Source: an uncultured Oscillospiraceae bacterium (GTDB lineage: Bacteria > Bacillota > Clostridia > Oscillospirales > Ruminococcaceae). From it: a DNA stretch of 29,017 bases. The notes below the pieces were generated by a model. That model was not told the DNA's origin. It worked only from the letters and a program-made list of their open reading frames with translations, and ran no database searches. Shown here piece by piece: positions 15,002 to 24,712 of this stretch (its first letter is position 1; each line of letters starts with the position of its first letter). A program made the position numbers and the translations under genes. Location: positions 1-29,017 of the forward strand of contig CAKSPU010000032.1 of the NCBI GenBank assembly GCA_934486875.1, in the 5' to 3' direction.

Positions 15002-15037
15002 TTAAGGAAATGATTTTTTATTTGGAGGATTTTAACT

Positions 15038-15307
15038 ATGAAAGCTGTAATCACCGTAATCGGAAAGGACGCTGTCGGCATTCTCGCAAAGGTAAGCTCC
15101 ATCTGCGCCGAGACCAATGCAAATGTTATCGAGGTAACTCAGAGCGTTCTTCAGGATATGTTCGCTATGATAATGCTGGTGGATATCACCAAGATGACCG
15201 ACGATTTCGTTGTTCTTCAGGATAAGCTCACCGCTCTCGGAGACAGCCTCGGACTTAAGATACATACAATGCACGAGGATATCTTCAACACTATGCACAG
15301 AATATGA
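15038..15307 (+). CDS. ACT domain protein (UPF0237 family)
   Basis: The 89-aa protein is a single ACT domain (MKAVITVIGKDAVGILAKVS, then ANVIEVTQSVLQDMFAMIM and a second half) of normal UPF0237 length. ACT domains bind small ligands such as amino acids. In many Firmicutes this gene sits directly ahead of a PFL-family (UPF0210) gene, as here with an 18-base gap, which points to a joint but still unknown function, possibly with the ACT protein as the sensor. GGAGG lies about 9 bases ahead of the ATG. It is the first gene of the large plus-strand cluster. Confidence 0.9.
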   Translation: MKAVITVIGKDAVGILAKVSSICAETNANVIEVTQSVLQDMFAMIMLVDITKMTDDFVVLQDKLTALGDSLGLKIHTMHEDIFNTMHRI

Positions 15308-15325
15308 CCTGAGGAGAACTGATTT

Positions 15326-16681
15326 ATGCTGAACGTTTATGATATTCTTGAAACTATAAGAATGATACAGGACGAGTGCCTTGATATCAGAACTATCACT
15401 ATGGGCATTTCCCTTATGGACTGTATCGACAGCGACATCGACAGAGCCTGCGACAAGGTTTACGAGAAGATCACCCGCTGCGCAGGAAAGCTTGTCAAGG
15501 TCGGTGAGGAGATAGAAAAGGAATACGGTATCCCCATTATCAACAAGAGAATATCCGTTACACCTATCGCTATCGTTTCCGCTGCCTGCAACGCAAGCCC
15601 CGTAAAGTTCGCTCTTACAATGGAAAGGGCTGCTAAGACGTGCGGTGTAAACCTTATCGGCGGTTACTCCGCTCTTGTTCAGAAGGGCTTCTCCGCAGGT
15701 GATGAGAGACTTATCCGCTCTATCCCCGAGGCTCTTGCATCTACCTCCTGCGTATGCTCTTCCGTAAATATCGGCTCCACAAAGACAGGAATCAATATGG
15801 ACGCTGTGAAGATAATGGGTCAGATTGTAAGGGAAGCTGCCGAGGCTACCGTTAACGATCAGTGCTTCGGTGCGGCAAAGCTTGTTGTATTCTGCAATGC
15901 TGTTGACGATAACCCATTTATGGCAGGTGCATTCCACGGCGTAGGCGAGCCTGACTGCATAATCAACGTGGGCGTATCGGGTCCCGGAGTTGTCCGCTCC
16001 GCTCTTGCAAAATATCCCGATGCTGATATCAATGAGCTTGCGGACATCATCAAAAAGACTGCTTACAAGATAACAAGAGTCGGTCAGCTGGTGGGCGTAA
16101 GAGCCTCCGAAAAGCTGGGCGTTCCTTTCGGTATCGTTGACCTTTCACTTGCCCCCACCCCCGCAGTAGGCGACAGCGTTGCTTACATTCTCGAGGAAAT
16201 GGGTCTGGAGAAGTGCGGCTGCGCAGGAACCACTGCCTGCCTTGCAATGCTCAATGATGCTGTTAAAAAGGGCGGCGTAATGGCTTGCTCACGTATCGGC
16301 GGACTTTCCGGCGCATTTATCCCCGTTTCCGAGGACGCAGGTATGATAGCTGCGGCTGAGAGCGGCTCACTGCTTATCGAAAAGCTTGAAGCTATGACAG
16401 CGGTATGCTCCGTTGGTCTTGATATGATAGTAATTCCCGGCGACACCACTGCCGAGGTCATCTCGGGCATTATTGCGGACGAGGCTGCCATAGGTATGGT
16501 AAACTGCAAGACCACAGCGGTAAGAGTTATCCCTGCTATCGGCTGCAAGGAGGGCGATGTGCTTGACTGGGGCGGACTGTTCGGAAAGGGACCTGTTATG
16601 AAGGTCAACACCAACTCTCCCGCTAAGTTTATAAACAGAGGCGGACAGATCCCCGCACCTCTCCACAGCCTTAAGAACTGA
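15326..16681 (+). CDS. PFL family protein (UPF0210/DUF711)
   Basis: This 451-aa cytoplasmic protein has the normal length of the UPF0210 (DUF711) family, whose fold is related to pyruvate formate-lyase/ribonucleotide reductase barrels. Recognisable stretches are [20 protein letters not shown] at the N-terminus, [15 protein letters not shown] near the middle, [12 protein letters not shown], and [22 protein letters not shown] toward the end. No radical Gly motif of true pyruvate formate-lyase is evident, so that activity should not be assumed. The biochemical role of the family is not established to my knowledge. AGGAGA precedes the ATG. It follows the ACT gene closely and the ATPase genes begin 29 bases later with no terminator. 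Confidence 0.9.
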   Translation: MLNVYDILETIRMIQDECLDIRTITMGISLMDCIDSDIDRACDKVYEKITRCAGKLVKVGEEIEKEYGIPIINKRISVTPIAIVSAACNASPVKFALTMERAAKTCGVNLIGGYSALVQKGFSAGDERLIRSIPEALASTSCVCSSVNIGSTKTGINMDAVKIMGQIVREAAEATVNDQCFGAAKLVVFCNAVDDNPFMAGAFHGVGEPDCIINVGVSGPGVVRSALAKYPDADINELADIIKKTAYKITRVGQLVGVRASEKLGVPFGIVDLSLAPTPAVGDSVAYILEEMGLEKCGCAGTTACLAMLNDAVKKGGVMACSRIGGLSGAFIPVSEDAGMIAAAESGSLLIEKLEAMTAVCSVGLDMIVIPGDTTAEVISGIIADEAAIGMVNCKTTAVRVIPAIGCKEGDVLDWGGLFGKGPVMKVNTNSPAKFINRGGQIPAPLHSLKN

Positions 16682-16710
16682 TACATCTCTTGTGATAAGG
16701 AGGACGGCAT

Positions 16711-17022
16711 ATGGACGATATTATCAAGTCTATCATCGAGATAGACAGGGGAGCGTCAAAGCGTATCGAGGACGCTGAGAAGGAAAAGCTCCGCATCATC
16801 GAGGAAGCCAAGGCAGAGGAAGAGCGTATGATAGCTGATGCGGTGGAGGCAAAAAAAGCCGAGCTTGCCGCTCTTGAAAAGGCTGAGAACGAAAAAGCCA
16901 ATGCACGTATCGCCGAGCTTTCACAGGAGAAAAACGCAAAGCTTGAAGCTATGAAGCAGAGCTTTGAGAAAAATTCCGACAAATGGTGCGGTGAGATATT
17001 CCAAGCGGTGATATCCATATGA
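16711..17022 (+). CDS. V-type ATPase peripheral stalk subunit (G/H-like)
   Basis: The 103-aa protein is a nearly continuous charged coiled coil: a short N-terminal helix (DDIIKSIIEID), then Glu/Lys/Ala-rich heptads from about 15 to 90, and a C-terminal WCGEIFQAVI. This is the shape of the G/H-type stalk subunit that pairs with subunit E to hold the catalytic head still. Its place at the head of the ATPase genes fits. AAGGAGGAC precedes the ATG. Sequence conservation in this family is low, so the call relies on position and architecture. Confidence 0.82.
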   Translation: MDDIIKSIIEIDRGASKRIEDAEKEKLRIIEEAKAEEERMIADAVEAKKAELAALEKAENEKANARIAELSQEKNAKLEAMKQSFEKNSDKWCGEIFQAVISI

Positions 17023-17059
17023 CATATAAAGTGCGCTGCGGAGAGGAGGGACGGCTGCT

Positions 17060-18118
17060 TTGAAGAAAAAAAGTTCCGCAGGCAGCAGAAATCTTAACGC
17101 CACCGTGGCAAAAATGCACGCAATTTACGGAAAAAGGCTGAAGCAGGAGGATTATTCCGCCCTGCTCAGCTGCACCTCCGTTTCCGATGCCGCAGGATAT
17201 TTGAAGCGAAACACCTATTACAGCCGTGCGCTTGACGGCGTTGACACCGACAATATCCACAGAGGAAACCTTGAAGATATCCTCAGAAGAAGCATTATGG
17301 AAAACTATTTCCGTATGATAAACTTTGAGAAGATAGGCAGGGACGATTTTTACGATTATTTCATCGTGAAAACGGAGATCGACGAAATACTCATCTGTAT
17401 TCTTCATCTGAATGCCGGCACAGGCGACCATATCAACACCCTGCCCATTTATATGAACAAATACACTTCATTCAATCTTCTTGAGCTTGCAAAGGCGCAG
17501 GATTATGATGACCTGCTTGCACTTACGAAAAAGACTCCCTATTATGATATACTGAAAGAGTACAAGCCCGAGGAAGAGGGCGGGCACATCGACTATCCCG
17601 CAATTGAGCTGAAGCTCAGGACTTATTATGCGAAGCGCCTGACGGAATCGGTGAAAAAATTCGGCGGCGAGACGGAAAAACGGCTGAAAAATTATATCGG
17701 TGCTCAGACCGATATGATAAACATTATCAATTCCTACCGAATGAAGCGGTATTTCAATGCGGACGCTGCCGAGATAAAGGCACGAATGATACCGGTTTAT
17801 ATGCGGATCCCCGAGAAAAAAATGGACGAGCTTTACAGCGCAAGGGACGAAAAGGAATTTCTCGAGCGCTTCTCAAAGACCTATTACGGCAGAGAGATCA
17901 CCGAAAAGGGCTTTGATATGAAAGACCCCGAAATGTCCCTTATCCAGTTCAGATTTTTGCAGACCAAGCGTGCCTTTTCACGCTCCACATCGGCTCCCGA
18001 ATGCTTCTACACCTTTAATCACCTTGCTGAGATAGAGGTGAAAAACATTATAAGGATAATCGAGGGGATAAGATATTCTCTTCCCACAAAGGAAATTTCC
18101 GAGCTAATTATTACCTGA
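17060..18118 (+). CDS. ntpC: V-type ATPase subunit C (V0 d-like)
   Basis: The 352-aa subunit C links the rotating central stalk to the membrane ring. Family features are the N-terminal segment with AKMHAIYGKRLKQEDYSALL, FRMINFEKIGRDDFYDYF, later repeats of the same helical module (NIINSYRMKRYF) and the C-terminal LAEIEVKNIIRIIEGIRY. The start is a TTG, with GGAGGG about 10 bases upstream; no better start was found. In the well-known Enterococcus order C lies after E; here it precedes I. Confidence 0.92.
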   Translation: MKKKSSAGSRNLNATVAKMHAIYGKRLKQEDYSALLSCTSVSDAAGYLKRNTYYSRALDGVDTDNIHRGNLEDILRRSIMENYFRMINFEKIGRDDFYDYFIVKTEIDEILICILHLNAGTGDHINTLPIYMNKYTSFNLLELAKAQDYDDLLALTKKTPYYDILKEYKPEEEGGHIDYPAIELKLRTYYAKRLTESVKKFGGETEKRLKNYIGAQTDMINIINSYRMKRYFNADAAEIKARMIPVYMRIPEKKMDELYSARDEKEFLERFSKTYYGREITEKGFDMKDPEMSLIQFRFLQTKRAFSRSTSAPECFYTFNHLAEIEVKNIIRIIEGIRYSLPTKEISELIIT

Positions 18119-18166
18119 CAGGTACGGTAATACAAAAAAGACAGAAAGGACGGTGCATCTGTCAAA

Positions 18167-20119
18167 ATGTCATCAATAGAAAAAATGATGTTCGCCGATA
18201 TTGCGGGTATGGACACAGACCTTGATGCAGTGCTTGATATAATCTGTTCCTGCGGCTGTTTCCATATGGAAAATGCGGCGGCTGTCCACGTGAGCGGGTC
18301 AAAGACCAATGCCAAGCGGGAAAATCCCTATACGGCTCCGCTGAAAATGCTGGCGGAGATAGGGACGCTGACAGGCATAAAGCTGCAAAAGACCGACTGT
18401 TCGGACATTCCCGACAGCCGTGCGGAGCAGCTGACGGAGGATATCAGATCAATAAGGAACCGTGTTCAGAAGCTGAATGCGGAGGTGCGAAAAGCATCTG
18501 ACGACCTCAATTCCCACAGAATGGCGCTTGAACAGGTACAGCATCTGAGCGGCGGAGAGGGCGTTGGTTCTCTCAGCGTTGACATTGAGCAGATATTTGC
18601 CTGCAAGCACATCAAGGTGCGCTTCGGCCGTCTCCCCACAGACAGCTACGACAAGCTTTCCTATTACGAGGACAAAAATTTTTACTTTCTTGCATACGGC
18701 AGGGACAAGGAATATGTTTACGGCTTCTGCTTTGCCCCCCTTTCCGAGGCTGAGGAGATAGACGGCATTCTTGATTCGCTTTATTTTGACCGCATAAGGC
18801 TTCCCGATTTTGTTCACGGAAGTGCCGATGACGCTGCAAAGGCGCTGGAGAAAAATGTGGACGATGACAAGAATGATGTTGAAAGCCGCAAGATGGACTT
18901 GGCTGATTATGTTGAGCAGCAGCGTGAAACCCTCAACAAGTATTTCACAAAGCTCAAAAAGCTTCACGATACCTTTGAGCTCCGTGAAAAGGTAATGATG
19001 ATAAGGGATAAGTTCTACATCGTGGGATTTGTTCCCGAAAAGGATTCGGAGCGATTCAAAAAATACTTTGAGGACTTAAAGACTGTTTCCCTTGTTATGA
19101 AGCCCTGCGATGAAAAAGGCGAGATCGAAACTCCCGTGAAGCTCAGAAACAACAAGTTCGCAGAGCCGTTCTCAATGTTCGTTGACCTTTACGGTCTGCC
19201 CGCCTACAATGACATAAACCCTACAAACTTTGTCGCCATAACCTATACGCTCCTTTTCGGAATAATGTTCGGCGACCTGGGACAGGGGCTTGTGATACTG
19301 CTGCTGGGAATCCTTTTGTGGAAATGGAAAAAGATGACCCTGGGCAGGATAATGGAGCGTCTCGGCGTTTCAAGTATGATCTTCGGAACTCTTTACGGCA
19401 GCGTGTTCGGATACGAAGAGCTCCTTGACCCGATGTATGAAAGCCTTGGGATCAGCTTTCTGCCCTTCAAGGCGATCCACAGCATAAACAACGTCCTTTA
19501 CGGCGCTATCGGGATCGGTATCCTCATTATCATAATCTCGGTAATCGTCAATATGATAATGGGCATCAAGGAGAAAAATTACACCCGAGCGCTTTTCTCA
19601 AACAACGGTCTTGCGGGACTTGTTTTCTATTGTTCGCTGCTTATGCTTCTCCTCGGCGGAATGCTGGGACTGAACGTTGGCGGCCCTGTTTATGTGATAT
19701 GCCTTATCGTTCTTCCCCTTATCGTGATGTTCCTGCGTGAGCCCCTCGGCGACCTCTTGAAAGGCAAGGGTTTTCATATTCACGAAAGCGTGGGCGACTT
19801 TATTGCGGCAAACTTCTTTGAATGCTTCGAGTTCCTGCTGGGCTATGCCACAAACACATTATCATTCGTAAGAGTGGGCGGATTTGTTCTTTCCCACGCA
19901 GGTATGATGTCGGTGGTACTGGCGCTTGCAAATATGTCGGGCGGCTTCTCACCGCTTGTAATGGTTCTCGGAAACCTGTTCGTCATTGCCCTTGAGGGTC
20001 TCCTTGTCGGTATTCAGGTGCTCAGACTTGAATTTTACGAGATGTTCTCACGTTACTACACAGGCGGCGGAAAGGCGTTCAAGCCCGTTACCGTCAACTA
20101 TGATGAAATTATTGAATAA
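18167..20119 (+). CDS. ntpI: V-type ATPase subunit I (a-subunit, stator)
   Basis: The 650-aa subunit has a cytoplasmic, coiled N-terminal half (about 1-345, with MSSIEKMMFADIAG at the start) that contacts the stalks, and a C-terminal half (about 350-640) with seven or so membrane helices forming the ion half-channels. The key arginine that faces the rotor glutamate is Arg569 in LSFVRVGGFVLSHAGM. LFGIMFGDLGQG marks the first membrane helices. The ATG is preceded by AAAGGACGG at a longish spacing. Length and layout are normal for the family. Confidence 0.95.
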   Translation: MSSIEKMMFADIAGMDTDLDAVLDIICSCGCFHMENAAAVHVSGSKTNAKRENPYTAPLKMLAEIGTLTGIKLQKTDCSDIPDSRAEQLTEDIRSIRNRVQKLNAEVRKASDDLNSHRMALEQVQHLSGGEGVGSLSVDIEQIFACKHIKVRFGRLPTDSYDKLSYYEDKNFYFLAYGRDKEYVYGFCFAPLSEAEEIDGILDSLYFDRIRLPDFVHGSADDAAKALEKNVDDDKNDVESRKMDLADYVEQQRETLNKYFTKLKKLHDTFELREKVMMIRDKFYIVGFVPEKDSERFKKYFEDLKTVSLVMKPCDEKGEIETPVKLRNNKFAEPFSMFVDLYGLPAYNDINPTNFVAITYTLLFGIMFGDLGQGLVILLLGILLWKWKKMTLGRIMERLGVSSMIFGTLYGSVFGYEELLDPMYESLGISFLPFKAIHSINNVLYGAIGIGILIIIISVIVNMIMGIKEKNYTRALFSNNGLAGLVFYCSLLMLLLGGMLGLNVGGPVYVICLIVLPLIVMFLREPLGDLLKGKGFHIHESVGDFIAANFFECFEFLLGYATNTLSFVRVGGFVLSHAGMMSVVLALANMSGGFSPLVMVLGNLFVIALEGLLVGIQVLRLEFYEMFSRYYTGGGKAFKPVTVNYDEIIE

Positions 20120-20134
20120 TTGGAGGAAACTGAT

Positions 20135-20560
20135 ATGTACATTTTCTTACTTCCCCTCGCTGTTGTAATTCTTCTCGCACTTCCCGTAATTTCCAGAATA
20201 AAGCACTTCACTGACGGAACAAAGTGCAAAAACGCTATCATCGGAAATATCTGCTCATTTTTCGGAGTAATGCTTCTCGCTGTTATCCTCCCTCTCGGAA
20301 ATTTTGTTTCCGCTGAGGTCGTGGAGGAGACCGCAGGTGTTATAAGCAGTGCAGGTATGGGCTATCTTGCAGCAGCTCTTGCTGTTGGTCTCGGCTCTAT
20401 CGGCTGCGGTATCGCCGTTGCAAATGCAGCTCCTGCGGCTATCGGAGCAGTTGCTGAGGAACCCTCCTGCTTCGGTAAAGCAATGATCTTCGTTGCTCTC
20501 GGCGAAGGTGTTGCCCTCTACGGCTTCCTTATCGCATTCCTTATCATTCAGGCTGTCTGA
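20135..20560 (+). CDS. ntpK: V-type ATPase subunit K (rotor ring, c-like)
   Basis: The 141-aa proteolipid has four hydrophobic helices (about 2-20, 36-57, 74-104, 115-140). Only the last has the ion-carrying glutamate, Glu124 in VALGEGVALYG. The third helix has the Gly/Ala-rich packing motif AVGLGSIGCGIAVANAAPAAIG. Several copies form the rotor. The residue after Glu124 is Gly, not the Thr or Ser often seen in sodium-binding rings, so the ion cannot be named from sequence alone. I chose the ATG at 20135, with TGGAGGA 10 bases upstream, over an in-frame TTG that abuts the subunit I stop codon. Confidence 0.94.
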   Translation: MYIFLLPLAVVILLALPVISRIKHFTDGTKCKNAIIGNICSFFGVMLLAVILPLGNFVSAEVVEETAGVISSAGMGYLAAALAVGLGSIGCGIAVANAAPAAIGAVAEEPSCFGKAMIFVALGEGVALYGFLIAFLIIQAV

Positions 20561-20576
20561 TAAAAGAGGAACTGAA

Positions 20577-20885
20577 ATGAAATTTTTTCTTCTCAGCGAC
20601 AATGTGGATACCGTTACGGGTATGAGACTTGCAGGTATCGAGGGAATAGTTGTCCACGAAGCGGAGGAGACCGAAAAGGCACTTCTTGAAGCTATGGACA
20701 ACAAGGACATTGCCGTTATACTAATGACAGAAAAGCTTATTGATCTTATTGAGGACAAGGTAAACGAGCTGAAGCTTACCCGCCCCTCTCCCATAATCTC
20801 GGAGATACCCGACAGACACGCCACTGTGGACGTTACCGCATCTATTTCGAGGTATGTTCAGGAGGCAATTGGCATCAAACTTTAA
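20577..20885 (+). CDS. ntpF: V-type ATPase subunit F (central stalk)
   Basis: The 102-aa product (MKFFLLSDNVDTVTGMRLAG to REAIGIKL-like end QEAIGIKL) is the small central-stalk subunit F, which binds subunit D. Typical features are the N-terminal LLSDNVDTVTGMRLAGI, the central AVILMTEKLIDLI and PSPIISEIPDRH. This protein is called G in Enterococcus nomenclature. The ATG has AGAGGA ahead of it, 16 bases after subunit K. The end of the gene is followed by a near-copy of its last four codons and stop at 20890-20904. Confidence 0.92.
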   Translation: MKFFLLSDNVDTVTGMRLAGIEGIVVHEAEETEKALLEAMDNKDIAVILMTEKLIDLIEDKVNELKLTRPSPIISEIPDRHATVDVTASISRYVQEAIGIKL

Positions 20886-20908
20886 TGCCGGCATCAAGCT
20901 CTGATACC
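20871..20908 (+). repeat. 19-bp tandem near-duplication at the end of the subunit F gene
   Basis: The 19 bases 20871-20889 recur at 20890-20908 with 15 matches. Both copies read Gly-Ile-Lys-Leu-stop; three of the four differences are synonymous (AAA/AAG, CTT/CTC, TAA/TGA) and one lies after the stop. The second copy is out of frame with the gene, so it is not translated as part of subunit F. Confidence 0.55.
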
Positions 20909-20940
20909 GCAATAAGCTTTGGACTGAAAGGAATGATACT

Positions 20941-21534
20941 TTGGAAAAGGATAAGCTTGACCGTTTTATCACGGCAGTGAGCACCGCTGCCGATAAGCAG
21001 GTAAATGACATTCTCTCCGAAGCGGAGCAGGAGAAGAACAACATTCTCACTTCGGCAAAGGAGTCAGCCGAGGAAGCGTCCAACCGCTGCCTCAGCGATA
21101 ATCTTAAAATGACCTCGGGCAAGTGCGTCCGAATGGTCTCAAAGGCAGAGCTGGAGATGAAAAAGGAAATTCTCATCTGCCGTGAAAAGCTGACCGCTGA
21201 GCTGTTTGACAAGGTACACGGAAAGCTGGCGGAATACAGAAAAACTCCCGAATATAAGGAAAAACTCTGCGCCGCAATTGCAGAGGAGAGCGACCTTGAG
21301 GGCGCAAAGGTGTTCCTTGCACCCGATGATATGAAGTTTTCCGACGATATCGCAAAGGCTGCGGGTGGCGAAGTCACTGTTGCCGCCGATGATACCATAA
21401 AGTACGGCGGAATGCTCATTCTCAGGAGCGCAAAGGGTACTGTTACCGACAGGACATTTGATTGTGCCCTTAAAGAGCAGCTTTCAAAATTTGCTTCGGG
21501 AAATCTTATGGCGCAGGAGGGTGAGCGGAAGTGA
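20941..21534 (+). CDS. ntpE: V-type ATPase subunit E (peripheral stalk)
   Basis: The 197-aa protein has the E-subunit layout: a long N-terminal coiled coil (about 1-100, with EAEQEKNNILTSAKESAEEA) and a C-terminal globular domain (about 105-197) with KYGGMLILRSAKGTVTDRTF. It pairs with the G/H subunit to form the outer stalk. The start is a TTG preceded by AAAGGAA. The stop overlaps the GTG start of subunit A by 4 bases (GTGA). Confidence 0.92.
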   Translation: MEKDKLDRFITAVSTAADKQVNDILSEAEQEKNNILTSAKESAEEASNRCLSDNLKMTSGKCVRMVSKAELEMKKEILICREKLTAELFDKVHGKLAEYRKTPEYKEKLCAAIAEESDLEGAKVFLAPDDMKFSDDIAKAAGGEVTVAADDTIKYGGMLILRSAKGTVTDRTFDCALKEQLSKFASGNLMAQEGERK

Positions 21535-23300
21535 ATACCGTATTTTCTGTAAACGGTCCTGTTGTAAAGGTCCGTGATACCTCCGATTTCGCTATGATGG
21601 AAATGGTATACGTTGGTGCGGAGCATCTTATGGGCGAGGTCATCGGTGTAAATTCCGAGGAGACCACCATTCAGGTATACGAGGTCACAACGGGTATGAA
21701 GCCCGGTGAGCCCGTTATCGGCACAGGTGCGCCTGTTTCCGCAGTTCTGGGTCCCGGAATTATCTCCAATATATTTGACGGAATCGAACGCCCTCTGAAA
21801 AAGATAGAGGAAATTTCGGGTGCATACATTTCTCCCGGCTCAAATATCGACAGCCTTGACACTGAAAAAAAGTGGAACGTTACCCTTAAGGTCAAGGTCG
21901 GTGATGAAGTGGAAGGGGGAGCTGTGTTCGCAGTGTGCCCCGAAACGGCGCTTATCGAGCACCGCTGTATGATACCTCCGAAAATGAGCGGCGAGGTGGT
22001 GTTTGCTGCCGAAAACGGTGAATACACCATAAACGACGTTATCTGCCGCATAAAGTCCGCTGACGGCGTTGAGCACGAGCTTACAATGTGTCAGAAGTGG
22101 CCTATCAAGCAGTCACGCCCTTTCAACAGGAGACTGCCCGTTGACCGTCCTCTTATCACAGGTCAGCGTGTTATCGACACTATCCTGCCCATTGCCAAGG
22201 GCGGCACGGCTGCCGTACCCGGAGGCTTCGGAACAGGCAAAACTATGACCCAGCATCAGCTTGCAAAGTGGTGCGACGCTGATATCATCGTTTATATCGG
22301 CTGCGGAGAGCGTGGAAACGAGATGACACAGGTTCTCGAGGAATTTTCGGGACTTATCGACCCCAAGACCAACCGCCCCCTTACCGACAGAACTGTTCTT
22401 ATCGCAAATACATCAAATATGCCCGTTGCAGCCCGTGAGGCTTCAATTTACACAGGCATCACCATTGCCGAATATTACCGTGATATGGGCTACCACATCG
22501 CAATTATGGCGGATTCAACATCAAGATGGGCTGAGGCGCTCCGTGAGATAAGCGGCCGTCTTGAAGAAATGCCTGCGGAGGAGGGCTTCCCTGCATATCT
22601 CCCGTCAAGGCTTTCCGAGTTCTATGAGCGTGCAGGCTATGTGGAGAATTTAAACGGCAGCGAGGGCAGCGTGTCTATTATCGGTGCGGTTTCTCCCCAG
22701 GGCTCTGACTTCTCCGAGCCTGTTACCCAGAACACGAAGCGCTTTACCCGCTGCTTCTGGGCGCTTGACAAGGCTCTTGCCTATGCCCGTCACTATCCCG
22801 CTATCAACTGGAACAACAGCTATTCCGAATATACCGATGATCTAAGCGAGTATTATTACAAGAACGTTGACAAGGATTTTCTGCTGTACCGTCAGCGAAT
22901 TTCCTCCCTGCTTATCGAGGAAAACAAGCTTATGGAAATTGTTAAGCTTATCGGTGCGGACGTTCTTCCCGATGACCAGAAGCTGGTCATAGAGACTGCA
23001 CGGGTTATTCGTGTGGGATTTTTGCAGCAGAATGCCTATCATAAGGACGACACCTACGTTCCTCTTGACAAGCAGTTCAAGATGATGAAAGCGATACTCA
23101 CTCTTTATGATGAGTGCCGCAGCGCTGTTGAGAAAAATGTTCCCATCAACCGGATCATTTCCACGGGAATTTTTGACAAGGTTATCAAAATGAAGTATGA
23201 CATTCCCAATGACAAGCCCGAGCTCTTCCGCCGACTTGAAGTTGAGATAGAGCAGACTGTGAAAAAAGAAATAAGGCTCTGCACTGAGGAGGGAAGATAA
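21531..23300 (+). CDS. ntpA: V-type ATPase catalytic subunit A
   Basis: This 589-aa subunit hydrolyses or makes ATP. It has the N-terminal beta barrel (about 1-75), the A-specific non-homologous insertion (about 95-190) and the nucleotide-binding domain with Walker A GGFGTGKT (231-238), the GERGNEM segment, and [13 protein letters not shown], then the helical C-terminal domain. Length is normal. The start is GTG, overlapping the subunit E stop, with AGGAGGG 9 bases upstream. The stop overlaps the ATG of subunit B (TAATG), so E, A and B are translated in a coupled chain. Confidence 0.97.
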   Translation: MNTVFSVNGPVVKVRDTSDFAMMEMVYVGAEHLMGEVIGVNSEETTIQVYEVTTGMKPGEPVIGTGAPVSAVLGPGIISNIFDGIERPLKKIEEISGAYISPGSNIDSLDTEKKWNVTLKVKVGDEVEGGAVFAVCPETALIEHRCMIPPKMSGEVVFAAENGEYTINDVICRIKSADGVEHELTMCQKWPIKQSRPFNRRLPVDRPLITGQRVIDTILPIAKGGTAAVPGGFGTGKTMTQHQLAKWCDADIIVYIGCGERGNEMTQVLEEFSGLIDPKTNRPLTDRTVLIANTSNMPVAAREASIYTGITIAEYYRDMGYHIAIMADSTSRWAEALREISGRLEEMPAEEGFPAYLPSRLSEFYERAGYVENLNGSEGSVSIIGAVSPQGSDFSEPVTQNTKRFTRCFWALDKALAYARHYPAINWNNSYSEYTDDLSEYYYKNVDKDFLLYRQRISSLLIEENKLMEIVKLIGADVLPDDQKLVIETARVIRVGFLQQNAYHKDDTYVPLDKQFKMMKAILTLYDECRSAVEKNVPINRIISTGIFDKVIKMKYDIPNDKPELFRRLEVEIEQTVKKEIRLCTEEGR

Positions 23301-24697
23301 TGGCTGTTCAGTATATCGGACTTAAGGAGATAAACGGACCCCTTATCGCCCTTGACAATGTTACGGGCGTTTCATATGACGAAGTGGCTGAGATACAGCT
23401 TGATGACGGCACCGTGAGAACAGGCAGAGTCGTTCAGATAGACGGCAGCCGTGCGATTTTGCAGGTGTTTGAGGGTACAAAGGGACTTTCTCTCCGCAAC
23501 ACCCGAACAAAATTTACAGGCAAGCCTATGGAAATGCCCCTTTCCGAAGAGCTTCTCGGAAGAGTGTTCAACGGGGCAGGCAGACCTATTGACGGACTTG
23601 GCGAAATATATGCCGAGAAATACGCCGACATCAACGGCAAGCCTCTTAACCCTGTTGCCCGTTCATATCCGAGAAACTACATCAATACGGGCATATCCTC
23701 GATCGACGCTCTGACCACACTTATCAGAGGTCAGAAGCTGCCGATATTTTCAGGTTCTGGACTTTCACATAATAAGCTTGCTGTTCAGATAGTCCGTCAG
23801 GCAAAAATTGCCGAGGAAAGCGGACAGGATTTTGCGGTGGTTTTCGCCGCAATGGGCGTTAAGAATGATATTGCGGATTATTTCAGAAAGAGCTTCGAGG
23901 AGAGCGGCGTTCTCCAGAGAGTTGTAATGTTCCTCAATCTTTCAAATGACCCCATAATCGAGCGTATTCTTACTCCGAAATGCGCACTTACCGCTGCGGA
24001 GTATCTTGCTTTTGAAAAAAATATGCATATCCTTGTTATCCTTACGGATATGACGAGCTATGCCGAGGCTCTTCGTGAGTTCTCCTCCTCAAAGGGAGAG
24101 ATCCCCGCAAGAAAGGGCTATCCCGGATATCTCTATTCCGACCTTGCATCACTTTACGAAAGAGCGGGAATCGTTGAGGGCTCCGAGGGCTCTGTTACCC
24201 AGATACCCATTCTCACAATGCCCAATGATGACATTACCCACCCCATTCCCGACCTTACGGGATATATTACCGAGGGTCAGATAGTTCTTGACAGAAGTCT
24301 TGACCAGAACGGTGTATATCCGCCTGTTGCGGTGCTTCCCAGCCTTTCACGACTGATGAAGGACGGCATCGGTGAGGGCTTTACAAGAGCCGACCACTCC
24401 GACTGTGCAAATCAGCTTTTTGCGGCATACGCAAAGGTTCAGGACGCACGTTCCCTTGCTTCGGTAATCGGTGAAGATGAGCTTTCACCTCTTGACAAGG
24501 CATATCTCCGCTTCGGACGGCTTTTTGAAAACCACTTCTTAAATCAGGGCTTTGATGAAAACAGGTCTATCGACGAGACACTTGACCTTGGCTGGGCGCT
24601 TCTTTCGACCCTGCCCCGTTCCGCACTTGACCGTGTTGATGACAAGCTGCTTGACAAGAAGTATGACCCCGACAAGGCGGCTCAGTTTACAGATTAA
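23300..24697 (+). CDS. ntpB: V-type ATPase regulatory subunit B
   Basis: The 465-aa subunit B alternates with A in the head. It lacks a working P-loop: the equivalent stretch reads [13 protein letters not shown], as is normal for B. Other family motifs are [54 protein letters not shown] stretch (here [14 protein letters not shown]) and [12 protein letters not shown]. Its ATG overlaps the subunit A stop. The next gene (D) follows after 15 bases. Confidence 0.97.
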   Translation: MAVQYIGLKEINGPLIALDNVTGVSYDEVAEIQLDDGTVRTGRVVQIDGSRAILQVFEGTKGLSLRNTRTKFTGKPMEMPLSEELLGRVFNGAGRPIDGLGEIYAEKYADINGKPLNPVARSYPRNYINTGISSIDALTTLIRGQKLPIFSGSGLSHNKLAVQIVRQAKIAEESGQDFAVVFAAMGVKNDIADYFRKSFEESGVLQRVVMFLNLSNDPIIERILTPKCALTAAEYLAFEKNMHILVILTDMTSYAEALREFSSSKGEIPARKGYPGYLYSDLASLYERAGIVEGSEGSVTQIPILTMPNDDITHPIPDLTGYITEGQIVLDRSLDQNGVYPPVAVLPSLSRLMKDGIGEGFTRADHSDCANQLFAAYAKVQDARSLASVIGEDELSPLDKAYLRFGRLFENHFLNQGFDENRSIDETLDLGWALLSTLPRSALDRVDDKLLDKKYDPDKAAQFTD

Positions 24698-24712
24698 AAG
24701 GAGTGAGGTCAG

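Noticed and set aside
15032..15937. A 301-codon minus-strand open frame opposite the ACT and PFL genes
   Set aside because: It is a shadow of two well-conserved plus-strand genes with promoters and ribosome binding sites.
15326..16681. Reading the PFL-family gene as a pyruvate formate-lyase
   Set aside because: No glycyl-radical loop motif is seen and the length is well short of the true enzyme; UPF0210/DUF711 is the better family.
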